From an uncultured Mesorhizobium sp. (lineage in GTDB: Bacteria > Pseudomonadota > Alphaproteobacteria > Rhizobiales > Rhizobiaceae): a stretch of DNA of 47,205 nt. Position 1 is the stretch's first letter. Every line of letters starts with the position of its first letter. The stretch covers positions 1 to 47,205 of the forward strand of contig CALFXR010000166.1 in NCBI GenBank assembly GCA_937958475.1, written 5' to 3'. Below are positions 18,226 through 26,986 of the stretch, piece after piece. The notes beneath the pieces were generated by a model that was not told the origin of the DNA, did not search any database, and saw nothing but the letters and a program-made list of their open reading frames with translations. Position numbers and translations under genes: made by a program.

Positions 18226-19569
18226 ATGAACAGCAAGAGAAACGCCGCCGCGCCGGCGCCGCAGGGCCACAACTCTCTCGCCGCGGAGCTTTCCGACGCC
18301 GTCGCCCGCTTCGTCGCGGCGAACCCGGAAAGCCGTGCAATGCACGAGCGTGCCAAGGCCGTCATGCCCGGCGGCAACACGCGCACGGTGCTCTACTATT
18401 CGCCCTTCCCGCTGACCATGACGACGGGCTGGGGCTGCCGCCTGAAGGATGCCGACGGCCACAGCTACGTCGACTTCCTCGGCGAGTTCACCGCGGGCCT
18501 CTACGGCCATTCGGACCCGGTGATCGCGGAGGCGGTCGGCAAGGCCGTCGCCAACGGGCTGAACCTCGGCAGCCACGGACCGCATGAGGCCGAGTTCGCC
18601 GAACTGATCAAGCAGCGCTTCCCCTCCATGGAACTGATGCGCTTCACCAATTCCGGAACCGAGGCCAATATGCTGGCGCTGGCGCTCGCCAAGCACGTGA
18701 CCGGCCGCTCCAGAGTGTTGGTTTTCGAGGGCGCCTATCACGGGGGAACGCTGACCTTTCCCACCGCCAAGGTCCCGGTCAACATCCCGCACGACTACGT
18801 CTTCGCCCGCTACAACGACGTGGAGGTGACGCGCGACATCATCCGCCGCCACCGCTCGGAACTCGCCTGCATCATCGTCGAGCCGATGCTGGGAAGCGGC
18901 GGCTGTATACCCGGCGACCACACGTTCATGGCGATGTTGCGCGAGGAGGCCACGGCTGCCGGCGCCATCCTGCTGTTCGACGAGGTGATGACCTCGCGGC
19001 TCAGCCCGGGCGGTCGACAGGGCGAAATCGGCATCCGTCCCGACCTGACGACGCTGGGCAAGTATATCGGCGGCGGCATGTCCTTCGGCGCCTTCGGCGG
19101 CCGCGCCGACCTGATGGCAGGTTTTGATCCCAGCCGCCCCGGCAGCCTGCCGCACGCCGGTACCTTCAACAACAACGTGCTGACCATGGCGGCCGGCCTG
19201 GCAGGGCTGAAGCAGCGCCTGACGCCGGAAGCCGTTCGCGCGCTGAACGCGCGTGGCGATGCGTTGCGGCAGCGGCTCAATGCCATCTTCGCCATAGCCG
19301 GCGCCGAGATCCGCGCCGCCGGTATCGGCTCGCTGATGAACATCCACCCCGTCGGCGTCGAACCCAAGCGTCCGGCTGACCTCGCTGCGGCCGACCCACG
19401 CATGCGCGACCTGATCTTCTTCGATCTCCTCGAGGACGGTTTCTACACCGCGCGGCGCGGCTTGATGGCGCTGAGCCTGCCGATCGGCGACGAGGAGACC
19501 GAGGCGCTGGTCGCGGCCGTGGAGAAGCGGGCGCCACGCTGGAAGGCGCTCATGGGCGCGATGGACTGA
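18226..19569 (+). CDS. Class III PLP aminotransferase, beta-amino-acid (beta-phenylalanine) transaminase type
   Basis: 447 residues. PLP lysine Lys279 in TTLGKYIGGGMSFGAFGG, Asp252 in LLFDEVMTS, and the cofactor loop TNSGTEAN are seen. The N-terminal GGNTRTVLYYSPFPLTM, then GEFTAGLYGHS, and the C-terminal LFFDLLEDGFYTARRG closely match, as I recall them, the beta-phenylalanine aminotransferases of Variovorax and Mesorhizobium, which remove the amino group of beta-amino acids with 2-oxoglutarate or pyruvate. The Arg in the NTRTVL stretch lies where those enzymes bind the substrate carboxylate. It is distant from glutamate-1-semialdehyde aminomutase, the usual automatic name. The product would be a beta-keto acid, the substrate class of the BKACE gene at 29029. 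Close spacing to the SDR shows one operon. Confidence 0.87.
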   Translation: MNSKRNAAAPAPQGHNSLAAELSDAVARFVAANPESRAMHERAKAVMPGGNTRTVLYYSPFPLTMTTGWGCRLKDADGHSYVDFLGEFTAGLYGHSDPVIAEAVGKAVANGLNLGSHGPHEAEFAELIKQRFPSMELMRFTNSGTEANMLALALAKHVTGRSRVLVFEGAYHGGTLTFPTAKVPVNIPHDYVFARYNDVEVTRDIIRRHRSELACIIVEPMLGSGGCIPGDHTFMAMLREEATAAGAILLFDEVMTSRLSPGGRQGEIGIRPDLTTLGKYIGGGMSFGAFGGRADLMAGFDPSRPGSLPHAGTFNNNVLTMAAGLAGLKQRLTPEAVRALNARGDALRQRLNAIFAIAGAEIRAAGIGSLMNIHPVGVEPKRPADLAAADPRMRDLIFFDLLEDGFYTARRGLMALSLPIGDEETEALVAAVEKRAPRWKALMGAMD

Positions 19570-19593
19570 AGGCGTCGAGGTACAGGGGGTAAA

Positions 19594-21657
19594 ATGCGTT
19601 TTGCCGTTGATACGGGTGGCACCTTCACCGACCTGGTGGTCGAGGACGATGACGGCGTCTGCCGGCTGTTCAAGGCCGCCACGACGCCCCACGATCCCGT
19701 CGCCGGCATGCTCGACGCGCTGTCGCTCGCCGCGGCCGCCGAGGGCCAGCCGCTGGCCGAGTTCCTCGCCCGCGGCGCCTCGCTCCTGCACGGCACGACC
19801 CACGCCATCAACGCCATCATCACCGGACGGACCGCGAAGACCGCCTTCGTCACCACCGCCGGCCACGGCGACATGCTGGTGCTGCGCGAGGGCGGCCGCG
19901 CCGAGACCTTCAACTTCACGCATCGCTTCCCGGAACCCTACATCCCCAAGAGCCTGACCTTTGAGGTCCCCGAGCGCGTCATGGCCGACGGCTCGGTGCG
20001 CGAGGCGCTCGACGAGAAGGCCGTTCTCGACATGATCGACAAGCTGCGCGCCAGTGGTGCGGAGGCGGTCGCGGTCTCGCTGCTCTGGTCGATCGTCAAC
20101 CCAGCGCATGAGCTGCGCGTCGGCGAACTCCTCGCCAAGCATCTTCCCGACATCCCGTTCACGCTTTCCCACCAGCTCAACCCGGCGATCCGCGAGTTCC
20201 GCCGGGCTTCCTCTGCGGCCGTCGACGCTTCGCTGAAGCCGATGATGGGCCGCTACATGCGCGATCTCGAGAGCCGGCTGCGGCAGGCGGGATTCGGCGG
20301 CCGTGTGCTCATCGTGACCTCCCAAGCCGGCGTCATCGACGCCGCCGATGCGGCACGGGCCCCGATCCACATCGTCAACTCGGGTCCGTCCATGGCACCA
20401 ATCGCCGGCCGCTACTATGCCGCCGTCGACAGTGCCGCAGAGGATGCCATCATCGCCGACACCGGCGGTACGACCTACGACGTCTCGATCGTGCGCAAGG
20501 GCACGATCCCGACCACCCGCGAGACGTGGATCGGCCCGCGCTACCGCGGCATCATGCTCGGCTTTCCCTGGGTGGACGTTAAAAGCGTCGGCGCCGGCGG
20601 CGGCTCGATCGCCTCGATCGACAGCGGCGGCCTGCTGCATGTCGGCCCGGCGAGCGCCGGCGCCGTTCCCGGCCCCGCCGCCTACGGCCGCGGCGGCACC
20701 CGCGCGACGGTCACCGATGCGGCCGTCACCCTGGGCTATGTCGACCCGGCCTATTTCCTCGGCGGCGCCATGAAGCTCGATGCGGAGCTGGCCCGCGAGG
20801 CGGTGCAGCGCGACGTGGCGACACCCGGCGGGCTGCCGCTCGCCGAAGCCGCCAACGCGATCATCACCATCGCCACCGAGAACATGGTCCAGGCGATCCT
20901 CGACATCACCGTCAAGCAGGGCATCGATCCGCGCGAGGCGGTGCTGATCGGCGGCGGCGGCGCGGCAGGCCTTAACTCGGTGCGCATCGCCCGGCGGCTC
21001 GGCTGCCGCACGCTGATCATCCCCGAGACCGGCCCCGCGCTTTCGGCTGCCGGCGCGCTGATGTCGGAGCTGAAGGCCGAGTACCACGTGGCGCTCGTCG
21101 CCCACACCGACGGCTTCGACCATGCCGCTGTCGACGCGGCGCTCGCCGGTCTTGCCGAGAAGGCGCGGCAGTTCGCAGAAGGACCCGGGGCAGGGGCGCT
21201 GGAGACGCGCATCGCGTTCAAGGCCGACGCGCGCTACGCCACCGAGGTCTGGGAGATCGAGGTCCCGCTGCGCGGCGGCTCGATCGCCAACGCCTACGAC
21301 CTCGCCACCTTCGTCGAGGATTTCCACCGCACCCACGAGACGCTGTTCTCCTTCCGCGACGAAGGATCCGCCATCGAGGTGGTCGGCTGGTCGGCGGAAG
21401 TCACCTGCCGCCTCTCGGAGGCGCGCGACCTGAAGCTCGCGCCGCCGACGAGCCTGCGCGAGCGCGCCCCGCGCCCCGCATGGTTTGCCGGCGTCGGCTG
21501 GAGCGACGTTCCCGTCCACCGCTTCGAGGCGCTCGAACCTGGCGTGATCCTGCAGGGACCGGCGATCGTCGAGAACGACTACACGACCGTGGTCGTCGAT
21601 CCCGGTGCCACCGCGGAACGGCGGCCGTCGGGCAGCCTCGTGATCGACGTCGGCTGA
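19594..21657 (+). CDS. Hydantoinase/oxoprolinase subunit A (HyuA-type, ATP-dependent)
   Basis: 687 residues, the usual length of HyuA. The N-terminal hydantoinase A domain begins RFAVDTGGTFTDLVVEDDDG, a phosphate loop of the ASKHA type. The second ATPase block reads AIIADTGGTTYDVSIVRKG, with DVKSVGAGGGSIASIDSGG after it and GGGGAAGLNSVRIARRLG near 450. The family uses ATP to open cyclic amides (N-methylhydantoin, 5-oxoproline, caprolactam) or to carboxylate ketones (acetone, acetophenone). It works with the HyuB-type subunit 14 bases downstream. In this operon, ring opening to an amino acid that the preceding transaminase then uses is a reasonable inference. The exact substrate is unknown. 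Confidence 0.9.
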   Translation: MRFAVDTGGTFTDLVVEDDDGVCRLFKAATTPHDPVAGMLDALSLAAAAEGQPLAEFLARGASLLHGTTHAINAIITGRTAKTAFVTTAGHGDMLVLREGGRAETFNFTHRFPEPYIPKSLTFEVPERVMADGSVREALDEKAVLDMIDKLRASGAEAVAVSLLWSIVNPAHELRVGELLAKHLPDIPFTLSHQLNPAIREFRRASSAAVDASLKPMMGRYMRDLESRLRQAGFGGRVLIVTSQAGVIDAADAARAPIHIVNSGPSMAPIAGRYYAAVDSAAEDAIIADTGGTTYDVSIVRKGTIPTTRETWIGPRYRGIMLGFPWVDVKSVGAGGGSIASIDSGGLLHVGPASAGAVPGPAAYGRGGTRATVTDAAVTLGYVDPAYFLGGAMKLDAELAREAVQRDVATPGGLPLAEAANAIITIATENMVQAILDITVKQGIDPREAVLIGGGGAAGLNSVRIARRLGCRTLIIPETGPALSAAGALMSELKAEYHVALVAHTDGFDHAAVDAALAGLAEKARQFAEGPGAGALETRIAFKADARYATEVWEIEVPLRGGSIANAYDLATFVEDFHRTHETLFSFRDEGSAIEVVGWSAEVTCRLSEARDLKLAPPTSLRERAPRPAWFAGVGWSDVPVHRFEALEPGVILQGPAIVENDYTTVVVDPGATAERRPSGSLVIDVG

Positions 21658-21671
21658 GAGCGGAGGAAACC

Positions 21672-23417
21672 ATGGATCTCGTCACGCTCGCCCTCTTGAA
21701 CAACCGCTTCGAAGGCGTCGCCCGCAAGATGGCGAACACGCTGCTGCGCACCGGGCGCTCCGGCGTGCTCAACATCGCCCGCGACTTCTCCTGCTGCATC
21801 GTCACCGCCGACGCCGAGCTTCTCGTCGCCAACGAAGGCCTGCCGATCCACGTCCTGTCGGGCCCGGACCTGATGGCGAAGGTGATGAAGGAGTACTGCC
21901 CGACGCTGAAGAAGGGCGACGCCTTCATCAACAACTCGCCTTATCACGGCTGCAGCCACGCCGCCGACCACACGATCCTGGTCCCGGTCGTCGACGACAA
22001 GGGCAAGCACCGCTTCACCGTGCTCGCCAAGGCCCACCAGGCCGACATCGGCAACTCGATCCCGACCACCTATCACGGCTCGGCGAAGGACGTTTACGAG
22101 GAAGGCGCGCTGATCTTCCCGTCGGTGCGCGTCCAGGAGGACTACAGGACCAACGAGGACTTCGTCCGCATGTGCCGCATGCGCATCCGCGTCCCCGACC
22201 AGTGGTGGGGCGATTTCCTCGCCGCGCTGGGTGCCGCGCGCATCGGCGAGCAGGAAATCACCGCCATGGCCGAGGAGGTCGGCTGGGACGTGCTGGAGGC
22301 GTTCTGCGGCGAATGGCTCGATTATTCCGAGCGCCGCATGGTCGAGGCGGTCCGCGCCCTGCCGGCCGGCCGCGCCATCCGTACCAGCCGCCACGATCCG
22401 TTCCCGGGAACGCCGGAGGACGGCATCCCGGTCAAGGTCGACGTCACCATCGACCCCGCCGAAGCGCGCATCACGGTTGACCTGACCGACAACATGGACT
22501 GCCTGCCCTGCGGGCTGAACCTCAGCGAGGCCTGTTCGCGCACCGCGGCCATGGTCGGCATCTTCAACTCGATCGACCACACCGTGCCGAAGAACGCCGG
22601 CAGCTTCCGCCGCATCGAGTTGAAGCTGCGCGAGAACTGCGTCGTCGGCATTCCCCGTTTCCCGATCTCGTGCTCGGTGGCGACGACCAACGTCGCCGAC
22701 CGCGTCGCCAACCCCGTCCAGTGCGCCATCGCCGAGATCGCCGAAGGGCAGGGCATGGCCGAGTGCGGCGCCGTCATCCCACCCTCCGTCGCCGTCATCT
22801 CGGGCATCCACCCGCGCGATGGCAAGCCGTTCATCAACCAGGTGTTCCTCGGCATGACCGGCGGCGCGGCCAGCCCGACCGCCGACGCCTGGCTCACCAT
22901 CGGCCATGTCGGCAATGCCGGCATGTGCAACCTCGACTCAGTCGAGCTCGACGAGCTTCGCCAGCCGCTCTACGTCGCCTCGCGCCGTCTCCTGCCCGAC
23001 ACCGAGGGCCCGGGCGAGCGAACCGGCGCGCCGTCGATCGCCGTCGAGTTCGGCCCCGTCGATTGCGAGATTTCCGTCGGCTACGTCAGCGACGGCGTCG
23101 TCAACGCGTCTCTCGGCGTGCGCGGCGGCGGCCGGGGCGGGGCAGCGAACCAGTTTCTCGTCGAGCCGGACGGTTCGCGCCAACCGCTGCCGTCCTGCGC
23201 CCAGGTCTCCGTCCGTGACGGCCAGCTCGTTCTGTCGATCTCGGCGGGCGGCGGCGGCTATGGCGATCCGCGCCGGCGGCCGGTCGACGAGGTCGCCCGC
23301 GACGTCAGGCTCGGCCGGATCTCGGCCGAACGCGCCGGCACGATCTACGGCGTCGCCGTGGATCCCGACGGAACCATCGATCGGGAGCGCACGGCGCGCC
23401 TGAGGAATGCAGCTTGA
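21672..23417 (+). CDS. Hydantoinase/oxoprolinase subunit B (HyuB-type)
   Basis: 581 residues, normal for HyuB. It starts MDLVTLALLNNRFEGVARKM, where family members read (P)VTLEVIRNRLxxIAxEM. FSCCIVTADAELL, INNSPYHGCSHAADHTILVPV (metal-binding His/Asp region), HQADIGNSIP and the glycine-rich end RGGGRGGAANQFLVEPDG followed by SAGGGGYGDPRRRP are all family marks. It forms a complex with the A subunit; in solved relatives the B subunit carries the metal site where the cyclic amide is hydrolysed. GGAGGAAACC precedes ATG 21672. The start upstream of this point would overlap the A subunit and is not needed. Confidence 0.9.
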   Translation: MDLVTLALLNNRFEGVARKMANTLLRTGRSGVLNIARDFSCCIVTADAELLVANEGLPIHVLSGPDLMAKVMKEYCPTLKKGDAFINNSPYHGCSHAADHTILVPVVDDKGKHRFTVLAKAHQADIGNSIPTTYHGSAKDVYEEGALIFPSVRVQEDYRTNEDFVRMCRMRIRVPDQWWGDFLAALGAARIGEQEITAMAEEVGWDVLEAFCGEWLDYSERRMVEAVRALPAGRAIRTSRHDPFPGTPEDGIPVKVDVTIDPAEARITVDLTDNMDCLPCGLNLSEACSRTAAMVGIFNSIDHTVPKNAGSFRRIELKLRENCVVGIPRFPISCSVATTNVADRVANPVQCAIAEIAEGQGMAECGAVIPPSVAVISGIHPRDGKPFINQVFLGMTGGAASPTADAWLTIGHVGNAGMCNLDSVELDELRQPLYVASRRLLPDTEGPGERTGAPSIAVEFGPVDCEISVGYVSDGVVNASLGVRGGGRGGAANQFLVEPDGSRQPLPSCAQVSVRDGQLVLSISAGGGGYGDPRRRPVDEVARDVRLGRISAERAGTIYGVAVDPDGTIDRERTARLRNAA

Positions 23418-23452
23418 GCAGTGACTTCCAATGGTCAAGGAGGGCCAAAATA

Positions 23453-24631
23453 ATGATCAGATCGGGAACACGTATACTTCTGACGACCGCCATCGCCGCC
23501 ACGCCGCTTGCCGCCTTCGCGCAGGACGAGGTGACGGTCGGTTTCGCCATCGCCCTCTCGGGCTTCGTCGCACCCTATGACGACGGCCCCTACAAGGCGG
23601 CGCAGCTGGCCATCGACGACATCAACGCCAAGGGCGGCCTGCTCGGCAAGAAGATCGTCCACGTCGCCGCTGACACCGCTTCCGACCCGGCGCAGGGTGC
23701 GACCGCGGCCACCGACGTGCTCAGCAAGGGCGCTGAGCTGGTCATGGTGACGTGCGACTTCGACTTCGGCGCCCCGGCGGCCCTCGTCGCCCAGTCGCAG
23801 AACAAGATCGCCTTCTCGTCCTGCGCCGCCGACGCCAAGTTCGGCGTCCAGGGCATCGGTCCGAACGCCTACACCATGTCGACCGCGACCAACCACCAGG
23901 GCGCGATCCTCGCCGAGTTCGCCTGGAACACGCTGGGCAAGCGCAGCGTCTACATCCTCAACGACCTCCAGGTCGAATACAACAAGTCGCTCTGTTCGAA
24001 CTTCGAGAAGCGCTGGCGCGAACTGGCCGGCGGCGAGGGCGTCGCGGGCTACGACGAGTACAATGCCGGCAACGACACCGTCATCGCCGCGCAGGTCAGC
24101 CGCATGAAGGAGGCCGAGGCCAAGGCCGACGTCGTCATGTTCTGCGGCGCCATCAACGGCGGCAGCTACGTGCGCCAGATTCGCGCCGCGGGCGTCAACC
24201 TGCCGATGATCACCGGCGAGTCGATGGACGGCACCTACTGGCTGGAAGCCGTTCCGGACCTGAAGGACTTCTACAACCTGACCTACGGCAGCATCCACGG
24301 CGACGATCCCAGCGCCCGGGTGAACGACTTCGTCGCGCGCTTCACCAAGGCCCAGGGCGCCGCGCCCGTGACCGGCCATGCGCTCACCGGCTACGGCGTC
24401 ATCGAAGCCTGGGCGCTCGCGGTCGAGCGCGCCGGCAGCTTCGATGCCGATGCGGTCCGCGCCAAGCTCGACGAGTTCGCCGGCGAGGATCTTCTGGTCG
24501 GCAAGACGACCTTCTCCAAGGACCTGCACATCAACAACAGCCGCCCGATGACCATCGTCAAGATCGACGGCGGCAAGGTCTCGTCGGTTGGCCTCTTCGA
24601 CGCCGAAAAGACCCCCGAGATCAAGTTCTGA
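23453..24631 (+). CDS. Branched-chain-amino-acid-type ABC transporter, substrate-binding protein
   Basis: 392 residues with a Sec signal peptide (MIRSGTRILLTTAIAATPLAAFAQ), type I periplasmic binding fold of the LivK family. VTVGFAIALSGFVAPYD, AAQLAIDDINAKGGLLGKKI and GYGVIEAWALAVERAGSFD are typical. AAGGAGGG nine bases upstream fixes the start at 23453; an ATG 13 codons earlier would put a charged stretch before the signal. It binds the ligand in the periplasm for the four Liv-type genes that follow directly. LivK relatives bind amino acids, amides, urea or aromatic acids. The operon context suggests an amino- or ring-containing compound. Confidence 0.92.
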   Translation: MIRSGTRILLTTAIAATPLAAFAQDEVTVGFAIALSGFVAPYDDGPYKAAQLAIDDINAKGGLLGKKIVHVAADTASDPAQGATAATDVLSKGAELVMVTCDFDFGAPAALVAQSQNKIAFSSCAADAKFGVQGIGPNAYTMSTATNHQGAILAEFAWNTLGKRSVYILNDLQVEYNKSLCSNFEKRWRELAGGEGVAGYDEYNAGNDTVIAAQVSRMKEAEAKADVVMFCGAINGGSYVRQIRAAGVNLPMITGESMDGTYWLEAVPDLKDFYNLTYGSIHGDDPSARVNDFVARFTKAQGAAPVTGHALTGYGVIEAWALAVERAGSFDADAVRAKLDEFAGEDLLVGKTTFSKDLHINNSRPMTIVKIDGGKVSSVGLFDAEKTPEIKF

Positions 24632-24661
24632 TCCGGAGCCGGCGGCCTGACGGTAGCGAAC

Positions 24662-25390
24662 GTGGAAAATGTCGAGTCGCTCAATGCCGCCGGTATCGGC
24701 GTCCGCTTCGGGGGCGTCATCGCCCTCGAGGATGTTTCTCTCGAGATCGTGCCCGGCGAGATCGTCGGGCTGATCGGTGCCAACGGGGCCGGCAAGAGCA
24801 CGTTCATCAACGTGCTTTCCGGCTTCCAGCGGCCATCGACGGGCACCGTCCGGTTGAGCGGTCGCGATCTGCGCGGTATGCCGTCCCATCTCGTGGCACG
24901 GGCGGGCGTCGTGCGCACGTTCCAGGCAGTCCGCCTCTTTTCAGAACTGACTGTGGCCGAAAACGTCGCCGCGGTCGCGGCCGTGCGCGGCGAGGCTGCG
25001 GCTTCGAGCCGGCGCCTGCTGGCGACCGTCGGTCTTGAATCCGCTGCGGACAAGACGGCCGCGGCGCTCAGCTATTCCGACCAGCGCAAGCTGGCGATCG
25101 CCCGGGCGCTGGCCCTGTCGCCGCGCTTCCTGCTCCTCGACGAACCGGCGGCCGGCATGTCGCCAGACGAGGCGCTGACACTCGGCGCCGCGCTTCGCGA
25201 CCTCGTCGCCGAGCGTGGCATCGGCCTGCTGCTCGTCGAACACAACATGGATCTGGTGATGTCCGTCTGCCAACGGCTCGTCGTGCTCGATGTCGGCCGC
25301 GTCATTGCCAGGGGCACGCCGGCCGAGGTTCGCGCCGATCCGGCCGTCAGGGCAGCCTATCTCGGCGGGGTGCCACATGGCACTGCTTGA
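24662..25390 (+). CDS. Liv-type ABC transporter ATP-binding protein (LivG type)
   Basis: 242 residues. Walker A GANGAGKSTFINVLSG, Q-loop in VVRTFQAVRLFSELTV, signature ALSYSDQRKLAIARAL (LivG proteins have the degenerate LAYGQQR rather than LSGGQ), Walker B FLLLDEPAAGMSPDE and switch His in LLVEHNMDLVM. It energises import with the LivF-type partner. The start is GTG 24662, 30 bases after the binding-protein gene; there is no in-frame ATG near it. The 3' end overlaps the next gene by 14 bases. Confidence 0.92.
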   Translation: MENVESLNAAGIGVRFGGVIALEDVSLEIVPGEIVGLIGANGAGKSTFINVLSGFQRPSTGTVRLSGRDLRGMPSHLVARAGVVRTFQAVRLFSELTVAENVAAVAAVRGEAAASSRRLLATVGLESAADKTAAALSYSDQRKLAIARALALSPRFLLLDEPAAGMSPDEALTLGAALRDLVAERGIGLLLVEHNMDLVMSVCQRLVVLDVGRVIARGTPAEVRADPAVRAAYLGGVPHGTA

Positions 25391-26105
25391 TCTCGACGGG
25401 ATCGACGTGCGCTACGGCCCGCTGCCGGCCCTGCGCGATCTGTCGCTGCAACTCGCCGAGGGCGAGACGCTTGGCGTGGTCGGGCCGAACGGGGCCGGCA
25501 AGACGACGCTGACGCTCGCCATCGCCGGCGCGCTTCCGCTTTTCTCCGGCACGATACGCTTCGACGGCCGCTCCATCGCCGGCCTGCGCACCGAGGACGT
25601 CTCGGCGCTGGGCCTCGCGCTCGTCCCCGAGGGGCGGCGCATCTTCGACGGACTGACCGTCCAGGAGAACCTCCTCGTCGGCATGTCGAAGCGGCTCGGC
25701 GATCGCGCCGCCCGCGCGCGGGCGCTGGACGAGATGCACGCGATGTTCCCGATTCTCGCCGAACGCCGCAACGGCATGGCGACGCGGCTCTCCGGCGGCG
25801 AGCAGCAGCAGCTCGCCATCGCCCGGGCGCTTCTGTCGCGGCCGCGCCTGCTGATCCTCGACGAGCCGTCGCTGGGCCTCGCGCCGCTGATGGTCGACAA
25901 GGTCTACGAAGTTCTCCTCGCCTTGCGGAAGAGCGGATTGACCATCCTGCTGGTCGAGCAGAACCCGATGCGCATAGGCATCGTCGCCGACCGGCTGATC
26001 GTGCTGTCGGGCGGATCGCTGAAGCTGCAAGGTCCGGCCAGGGAGCTGCTCGGCGACGCGCGGCTCGAGCAGGCCTATCTTTCCGGGGAGGGGGCGCCCG
26101 AATGA
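25377..26105 (+). CDS. Liv-type ABC transporter ATP-binding protein (LivF type)
   Basis: 242 residues. Walker A GPNGAGKTTLTLAIAG, the typical LivF stretch LGLALVPEGRRIFDGLTVQENL, signature LSGGEQQQLAIARAL, Walker B LLILDEPSLGLAPLMVD and the switch region ILLVEQNP (Gln in place of His as in LivF). ATG 25377 lies inside the end of the LivG-type gene (14-base overlap), and the stop overlaps the next ATG by four bases, so translation is coupled. Confidence 0.93.
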   Translation: MALLDLDGIDVRYGPLPALRDLSLQLAEGETLGVVGPNGAGKTTLTLAIAGALPLFSGTIRFDGRSIAGLRTEDVSALGLALVPEGRRIFDGLTVQENLLVGMSKRLGDRAARARALDEMHAMFPILAERRNGMATRLSGGEQQQLAIARALLSRPRLLILDEPSLGLAPLMVDKVYEVLLALRKSGLTILLVEQNPMRIGIVADRLIVLSGGSLKLQGPARELLGDARLEQAYLSGEGAPE

Positions 26106-26986
26106 CCTGGTTCGTGCAGGCGCTCGTCGACGCCACCAGCATCGGCTCGATCTACGCGCTCACCGCGCTCGGCATCGGGCTCATCTTCGGCATCATGCGC
26201 CTGATCAACTTCGCCCACGCCGAGTTCATCACCATCGCCGCCTATGTCGTCATGCTGACGATAGCCTTCGGCTTCCCCGTTGCGCTCTTCGCAGCGGCGG
26301 CCGGGGTGCTGATACTGGCGCTTCTGTCGGAACGCCTCGCCTTCCGCCCGGTGCGTGGCGCGGATCCCTCGACGCTGCTGATCACCAGCTTCGCTCTGAG
26401 CTATCTGCTGCAGAACACGCTGGTGCTGATCTTCGGCGCCCGCCCGTCGGGCCTCAACATCCTGCCGGAACTGTCGCAGCCGATCCTCATCGGCGGCGTC
26501 AGGCTGCCGATCATCCATCTGGTGACGATCGCCGTGACGGTCCTGCTGCTCGCCGCCACCGGCGCCTTCCTGCGCAAGACGCGCATGGGCATCGAGATGC
26601 GCGCCGCCGCGGCCGATTTCGAGATGGCGCGCCTGCTCGGCATCCGCGCCAACCGCGTCATCGCCGCCGCCTTTGGCCTGAGCGGCGTGCTGGCGACGGC
26701 TGCGGCCATCCTCTACGTGGCGCAGACCGGCGTGGTCGAACCCAGGCTGGGCCTGCATCTCGCTCTGATCGGTTTTGTCGCAACGGTCGTGGGCGGGATG
26801 GGCAGCCTGCCGGGCGCTGTGCTTGGCGGCCTCGCCGTCGGCATGGTCACCGTCTTCCTCCAGGTGCTGCTCCCCGCGGACCTGCGGCCCTACCGCGAGG
26901 CCTTCGTCTATCTCGCGGTCATTCTGGTCCTTGTCCTGCGGCCACAGGGACTCTTCCGACCGGCGTCGGCCCGGGAGCGCGTCTGA
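26102..26986 (+). CDS. Liv-type ABC transporter permease (LivH type)
   Basis: 294 residues, mostly hydrophobic, with about eight membrane segments. The family mark GLIFGIMRLINFAHAEFITIAAY is near the N-terminus and GGMGSLPGAVLGGLAVG near residue 235. The C-terminus ends VLRPQGLFRP, common to this family. It forms the channel with the LivM-type subunit. The ATG overlaps the previous stop (ATGA) and the stop overlaps the next ATG by one base. Confidence 0.93.
   Translation: MTWFVQALVDATSIGSIYALTALGIGLIFGIMRLINFAHAEFITIAAYVVMLTIAFGFPVALFAAAAGVLILALLSERLAFRPVRGADPSTLLITSFALSYLLQNTLVLIFGARPSGLNILPELSQPILIGGVRLPIIHLVTIAVTVLLLAATGAFLRKTRMGIEMRAAAADFEMARLLGIRANRVIAAAFGLSGVLATAAAILYVAQTGVVEPRLGLHLALIGFVATVVGGMGSLPGAVLGGLAVGMVTVFLQVLLPADLRPYREAFVYLAVILVLVLRPQGLFRPASARERV

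Noticed and set aside
17431..21519. 1362-codon open frame on the minus strand across the SDR, aminotransferase and HyuA genes.
   Set aside because: Antisense shadow of three genes with clear motifs; composition is typical of opposite-strand reading in GC-rich DNA.
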